Shown one piece after another: positions 60,394-64,000 of a stretch of DNA of 64,000 bases; position 1 is the stretch's first letter, and the number at the start of each line of letters is the position of its first letter. The notes beneath the pieces were generated by a model. The model saw nothing but the letters and a program-made list of their open reading frames with translations, had not been told where the DNA came from and searched no databases. Origin of the DNA: Gracilibacillus sp. YIM 98692 (GTDB lineage Bacteria; Bacillota; Bacilli; Bacillales; Amphibacillaceae); contig NZ_WIXM01000001.1 in the NCBI RefSeq assembly GCF_010993965.1, positions 372,001 to 436,000 on the forward strand. The letters are read 5' to 3'. A program made the translations under genes and the position numbers.

Positions 60394-62169
60394 TTAAACG
60401 ACATACTTCTCAGCTGAAATGACACGCTCGGCAATTTGTCTTTTCAGTACAACCGTATTGACTGGCGTTCGGCGAGCTAGCTTTTTTAGTACAGATAGCT
60501 GAGTCTTGAGCATATCCCCTGACTCCATCGCAGCTAAAGCATCCTTAGCGAGAGATTCGATTGTTTCAAAGGATTCGTGAACAAATACTTGCGTCATCGC
60601 GATTGCATTGGCCGCTTTCTCTTCACCCTGCTTAGCGATCAGCTTCTTCGTTCTGAGAAACGCACTTTCCGTTGCATACACTTGGATCATGATGTCAGCT
60701 AGATGACTCAGGATTTCTTGTTCATTTTCAAGTTTTTGCTGGTATTTTTGTACGGCTAGACCTCCGATCATTAAGAAGATTTTCTTCGCCATTGCAATCA
60801 TGTACTGTTCTTGCTCCAAGAGCCCTTCAAACGTCCTTTTTGGCATAAATGTAAGCAGCTCTTCTTGCAGTGCTTCTGCTTTTTGCATCAGAGGAAGCTC
60901 GCCCTTCATTGCTCGCTTAATAAGAGTACCTGGTATGAGCAAACGGTTGATTTCATTCGTTCCTTCAAAAATTCGATTGATGCGCGAATCACGATAGATC
61001 CGCTCGATTTGATATTCTTGTATAAACCCGTAGCCACCGTGAATTTGAACCCCTTCATCTGCAAGAAAATCTAACGTCTCAGACCCAAATACTTTATTGA
61101 TCGAGCACTCTAGCGCATACTCAGCAATCGCTTTGGCCGACGCCATCCCCGCATCTGAACTGTTGAAATCAATATCGTTCATACTCGAATCTATTAATCC
61201 AGCCGTTCGATACACCATACTGTCCAGAACATACGCTCTAATATTCATTTCTGCTAATTTATTACGAATGAGAGCGAAGGATGAGATTGGCTGGTTAAAT
61301 TGAACTCTTTCATTCGCATAGGCCGATGCCAGTTCAATCGTATCCTTTGATGCACCGAGGCAACCAGCCGCAAGCTTAAATCGGCCGATGTTCAAAATGT
61401 TAAAGGCAATCAGATGACCTTTTCCAACCTCCCACAACAGATTCTCAGCAGGAACCTTCACATCTTCCAAAATAAGCGGACACGTGGAGCAGCCTTTGAT
61501 GCCCATTTTCTTTTCTTCTGGACCAATACTGACTCCTTCCATCGTTTTCTCAACAATAAATGTACTAAAATCCGTTCCATTCACTTTCGCATAAACGATG
61601 AAAATATCAGCAAAGGCAGCATTCGTAATAAACTGCTTCGTTCCGTTTAAAATATAGTGCGTACCATCCTCAGATAACGTGGCGGTTGTTTTTGCACCAA
61701 GCGCATCTGAACCAGAGGATGGTTCTGTCAGGCAATAGGCTGCAATTTTTTGGCCGCTGGCTAAGTGAGGCAGGTATTTTTTCTTTTGCTCGTCTGTTCC
61801 AAAGTAAACGATCGGCAAGGTACCAATACCGACGTGTGCACCAACAGATAGAGCAAAAGACGATGCTTTAGAGAAGCGTTCACTGATTAAAGTCGAGCTT
61901 ACTTTATCTAGACCAAGACCTTGATATTGCTCTGGCACATCCGCACTAAGAAGCCCCAATTCTCCAGCCTTTTGCAGGAACTTTACCGTAAGATCATAGT
62001 TTAAGCTTTCAAGCGCGTCATCCTGTGGCAGAATCTCTCCTTCAATAAAATCCTTTGTGGTTTCGGCAATCATTCGCTGCTCTTGTGTAAAATCATCAGG
62101 TGTGACAACCGAGTTATAGTCGACATCGTCAATAATAAAGCTTCCACCAACTATTTTTTCACCCATCAT
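60394..62169 (-). CDS. fadE: Acyl-CoA dehydrogenase
   Basis: A 591-residue acyl-CoA dehydrogenase of the long FadE/YusJ type. It has AYCLTEPSSGSDA near 150 with the flavin-binding TEP motif, KQFITNA, and the catalytic-base region with YGFIQEYQIERIYRDSRI near 395. The C-terminal extension of about 170 residues is typical of this group. The start MMGEK at 62169 behind AAGGGGA is preferred over an ATG 21 codons earlier that lacks a ribosome site. It performs the first oxidation step of fatty-acyl-CoA. Confidence 0.9.
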   Translation of the reverse strand: MMGEKIVGGSFIIDDVDYNSVVTPDDFTQEQRMIAETTKDFIEGEILPQDDALESLNYDLTVKFLQKAGELGLLSADVPEQYQGLGLDKVSSTLISERFSKASSFALSVGAHVGIGTLPIVYFGTDEQKKKYLPHLASGQKIAAYCLTEPSSGSDALGAKTTATLSEDGTHYILNGTKQFITNAAFADIFIVYAKVNGTDFSTFIVEKTMEGVSIGPEEKKMGIKGCSTCPLILEDVKVPAENLLWEVGKGHLIAFNILNIGRFKLAAGCLGASKDTIELASAYANERVQFNQPISSFALIRNKLAEMNIRAYVLDSMVYRTAGLIDSSMNDIDFNSSDAGMASAKAIAEYALECSINKVFGSETLDFLADEGVQIHGGYGFIQEYQIERIYRDSRINRIFEGTNEINRLLIPGTLIKRAMKGELPLMQKAEALQEELLTFMPKRTFEGLLEQEQYMIAMAKKIFLMIGGLAVQKYQQKLENEQEILSHLADIMIQVYATESAFLRTKKLIAKQGEEKAANAIAMTQVFVHESFETIESLAKDALAAMESGDMLKTQLSVLKKLARRTPVNTVVLKRQIAERVISAEKYVV

Positions 62170-62240
62170 TGAGTTCCCCTTTCTTTCATGGTGCTGGTTA
62201 CGTATGCAGAATGGTGATTCAGCGAGTTTCACGCATCATT

Positions 62241-63425
62241 TTACCCCGGATGCACTTCAAAAACTCCAGCTGCACCCATGCCGCCGCCGATACACATTGA
62301 AACCACTCCGTACCCGCCGCCTCGTCGTTTCAGCTCATAAAGCAAGGTTGAGGATAACTTGGCTCCTGTACATCCGAGAGGGTGGCCCAGTGCAATCGCT
62401 CCTCCATTCACGTTTACTTTCTCCTCATCGATATTCAGTTCGCGAATGATTGGCAAGCATTGTGCTGCAAATGCTTCGTTTATTTCAAAAAGCTTGATGT
62501 CATCCTGACTAACCCCTGCCATGTCAAGAGCTTTTGGAATCGCCTTGATCGGACCAACACCCATAATCTCAGGCTCAACGCCAGCCACTGCAAAGGATTT
62601 AAACGTAGCTAATGGTTTTAGGCCAAGTGCTTCCGCTTTCTCTTTACTCATCACAACGCACGCTGCTGCACCATCACTCATTTGCGACGAGTTTCCGGCA
62701 GTTACGGTCCCTCCCTGCTTGAATGCCGGCTTTAGTCCTGCCAGTACGTCAACACTTGTATCCGGACGAACCCCTTCGTCCGTGTCGACAACGGTTTGCT
62801 TTTCCCAGCGATTGCCTTTCTCATCGACTCCTTTAAGCGCTGTTTGCACCGGGGCAATTTCTTCCTTAAATTTCCCTGCCCGAACAGCTGCTGCTGCTTT
62901 CTGGTGGCTCGCTGCGGCAAAACGATCCTGATCCTTTCGTGAAACATTAAATCGTTCTGCCACTTCTTCAGCCGTAAAGCCCATCCCCATATAGATTTCC
63001 GGCATTTCCTCGACGATTTGCGGATGCGGGGAAAGCTTAAATCCCGTCATCGGGACATGACTCATGCTCTCTACTCCTCCGCCGATGACAGTATCGGCAT
63101 GGCCGAGCATGACACGCTCTGCGGCAAACGCAATCGACTGCAACCCGGATGAGCAAAATCGGTTAATCGTAATGGCTGGAGTGGCAGCCGGAAAACCAGC
63201 ATAAAGGGAGATAATTCTTGCAACATTTAATCCCTGCTCCCCTTCAGGCATGGCACACCCAATAATGATATCCTCCACATCCTCTTTCTTTAATCCGGGA
63301 ACCCGCTCCATAACCGCATTTAAAACCGTACTTCCTAAGTCCTCTATGCGTGTTTGCGCAAATCCGCCTTTCTTTGCCTTCCCCGCCGGTGTGCGTGCTA
63401 TCGATACAATCACTGCTTCTCTCAC
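62241..63425 (-). CDS. fadA: Acetyl-CoA acyltransferase (3-ketoacyl-CoA thiolase)
   Basis: A 394-residue thiolase. The active-site Cys lies in NRFCSSGLQ near 85, GGxExMS (GGVESMS) near 120, the His in NGGAIALGHPLG near 350, and the second Cys in CIGGGMGAA near 380. A GTG at 63425 behind GAGGTGA is preferred over an ATG seven codons earlier, and matches the usual M-REAVIVS opening of FadA. It releases acetyl-CoA in beta-oxidation. It lies between fadN and fadE as in B. subtilis. Confidence 0.93.
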   Translation of the reverse strand: MREAVIVSIARTPAGKAKKGGFAQTRIEDLGSTVLNAVMERVPGLKKEDVEDIIIGCAMPEGEQGLNVARIISLYAGFPAATPAITINRFCSSGLQSIAFAAERVMLGHADTVIGGGVESMSHVPMTGFKLSPHPQIVEEMPEIYMGMGFTAEEVAERFNVSRKDQDRFAAASHQKAAAAVRAGKFKEEIAPVQTALKGVDEKGNRWEKQTVVDTDEGVRPDTSVDVLAGLKPAFKQGGTVTAGNSSQMSDGAAACVVMSKEKAEALGLKPLATFKSFAVAGVEPEIMGVGPIKAIPKALDMAGVSQDDIKLFEINEAFAAQCLPIIRELNIDEEKVNVNGGAIALGHPLGCTGAKLSSTLLYELKRRGGGYGVVSMCIGGGMGAAGVFEVHPG

Positions 63426-63446
63426 ACAGTTCACCTCATTTCTCAT

Positions 63447-64000
63447 TTAGTTACGTAATGGTTTCCCTTTGCTTAACATGTACTGCATGCGCTGCCTGGT
63501 TTTCGGCTCACCGCACAAGCTTAAAAAGGCTTCCCGTTCGAGATCGAGCATATATTGTTCACTCACTCGTGTCCCCGCAGGAACATCCCCCCCAGCTAAT
63601 ACGTGAGCCAGTTTATTGGCAATCAATAGGTCATGGTCACTAATATAACCCGCCAGCTTCATTTGATAAGCACCTAGCTTCAACACCGCCTTCCCTTCGT
63701 TTCCGACGACGCGAATATCCTCCTTTGGCTTTGGAGCATACTCCTCTTCAACCAACCTTAGTGCAGCCTGCTTTGCTTCATAAATGAGATGATCCTGATG
63801 GACAACAACAGTATCCTCATCACGCAAGTAACCGAGTTTTTTCGCATCTAAAGCACTTGTCGATACCTTTCCCATGCCGATCGTTTCAAAAATGTTGTTG
63901 ACATATGGCTGTAAATCAACCTCAGGATTCGTAACAGAGCTGCTAAGACGACTGATGAGTTCCTTACATCCTCCGCCTGCCGGAATTAACCCAACACCAG
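63447..64000 (-). CDS. fadN: 3-hydroxyacyl-CoA dehydrogenase/enoyl-CoA hydratase, C-terminal part
   Basis: The visible 184 C-terminal residues are those of FadN. The enoyl-CoA hydratase-like stretch GVGLIPAGGGCKEL is next to the right edge, followed by ISRLSSSV and DLEREAFLSLCGEPKTRQRMQYMLSKGKPLRN at the end, typical of Bacillus FadN. The frame stays open to the window edge; an internal ATG at 63875 is not the start. It performs the hydration and second oxidation of beta-oxidation and leads the fadN-fadA-fadE-ligase operon. Confidence 0.9.
   Translation of the reverse strand, partial: GVGLIPAGGGCKELISRLSSSVTNPEVDLQPYVNNIFETIGMGKVSTSALDAKKLGYLRDEDTVVVHQDHLIYEAKQAALRLVEEEYAPKPKEDIRVVGNEGKAVLKLGAYQMKLAGYISDHDLLIANKLAHVLAGGDVPAGTRVSEQYMLDLEREAFLSLCGEPKTRQRMQYMLSKGKPLRN

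Overview
The window looks like the chromosome of a low-GC, AT-rich Gram-positive of the Bacillaceae (Oceanobacillus/Gracilibacillus/Virgibacillus-like). The reasons are strong GGAGG ribosome sites, a perfect catabolite-responsive element (cre), a lipoprotein-type sugar-binding protein, and a fadN-fadA-fadE cluster arranged as in Bacillus. The exact genus cannot be told from this sequence alone. Most genes lie on the minus strand.

Layout. (1) 1-13.8 kb: a carbohydrate or polyol catabolic locus. On the minus strand are a GntR regulator, two FGGY kinases, a class II ketose-bisphosphate aldolase, a GatD-like dehydrogenase, a 1-phosphofructokinase-type PfkB kinase and an SDR, followed by a ribose-type ABC transporter behind its own cre site and a second dehydrogenase. 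A divergent plus-strand gene encodes a D-allulose/D-tagatose 3-epimerase. (2) 13.9-19 kb: a degraded phage-type replication module (DnaD-like, G39P-like, DnaB-like), invaded by an extra glutamine synthetase gene flanked by about 250-bp direct repeats of the helicase 3' end, plus a decayed tRNA-Leu. (3) 19.1-22.6 kb: a compact three-gene ABC-3C-like system (calcineurin-type phosphoesterase, small middle component, SMC/RecN-like ATPase). (4) 23-29.8 kb: a maltose/maltodextrin operon (LacI regulator, GH13 glucosidase, MalE, MalF, MalG) with three perfect 16-bp operators and a truncated sugar kinase. (5) 29.9-52.3 kb: a defence island and gene graveyard. It holds a DUF262 protein, remnants of phage genes, a broken KAP NTPase, a YgjP-like metalloprotease, a type I RM system (hsdM-hsdS-hsdR), a Nudix hydrolase, a frameshifted PLD-helicase-DUF3427 gene, a methyltransferase converging on a candidate restriction endonuclease, a dUTPase-fold remnant, an AbiH remnant, an HNH nuclease with a MazG-like pyrophosphatase, a SEC-C protein and an AbiE toxin-antitoxin pair. 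(6) 52.5-58.4 kb: a Bcr/CflA efflux pump, a small membrane protein, and a GH4 glycosidase with a divergent AraC regulator, enclosed by two copies of a dispersed hairpin repeat. (7) 58.5-64 kb: fatty-acid beta-oxidation (fadN-fadA-fadE followed by an acyl-CoA ligase).

How the genes work together. In region 1 the ABC transporter imports a sugar or polyol. Dehydrogenases and the epimerase would convert it to a ketose, the kinases would phosphorylate it to a ketose bisphosphate, and the aldolase would cleave this into triose phosphates; the actual substrate is not determined. In region 4 imported maltodextrins are hydrolysed in the cytoplasm under LacI control. Regions 3 and 5 form a dense anti-mobile-element cluster in which several genes are already broken. 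Repeats built on a GGTGCCTGT core sit at the edges of some truncated genes.
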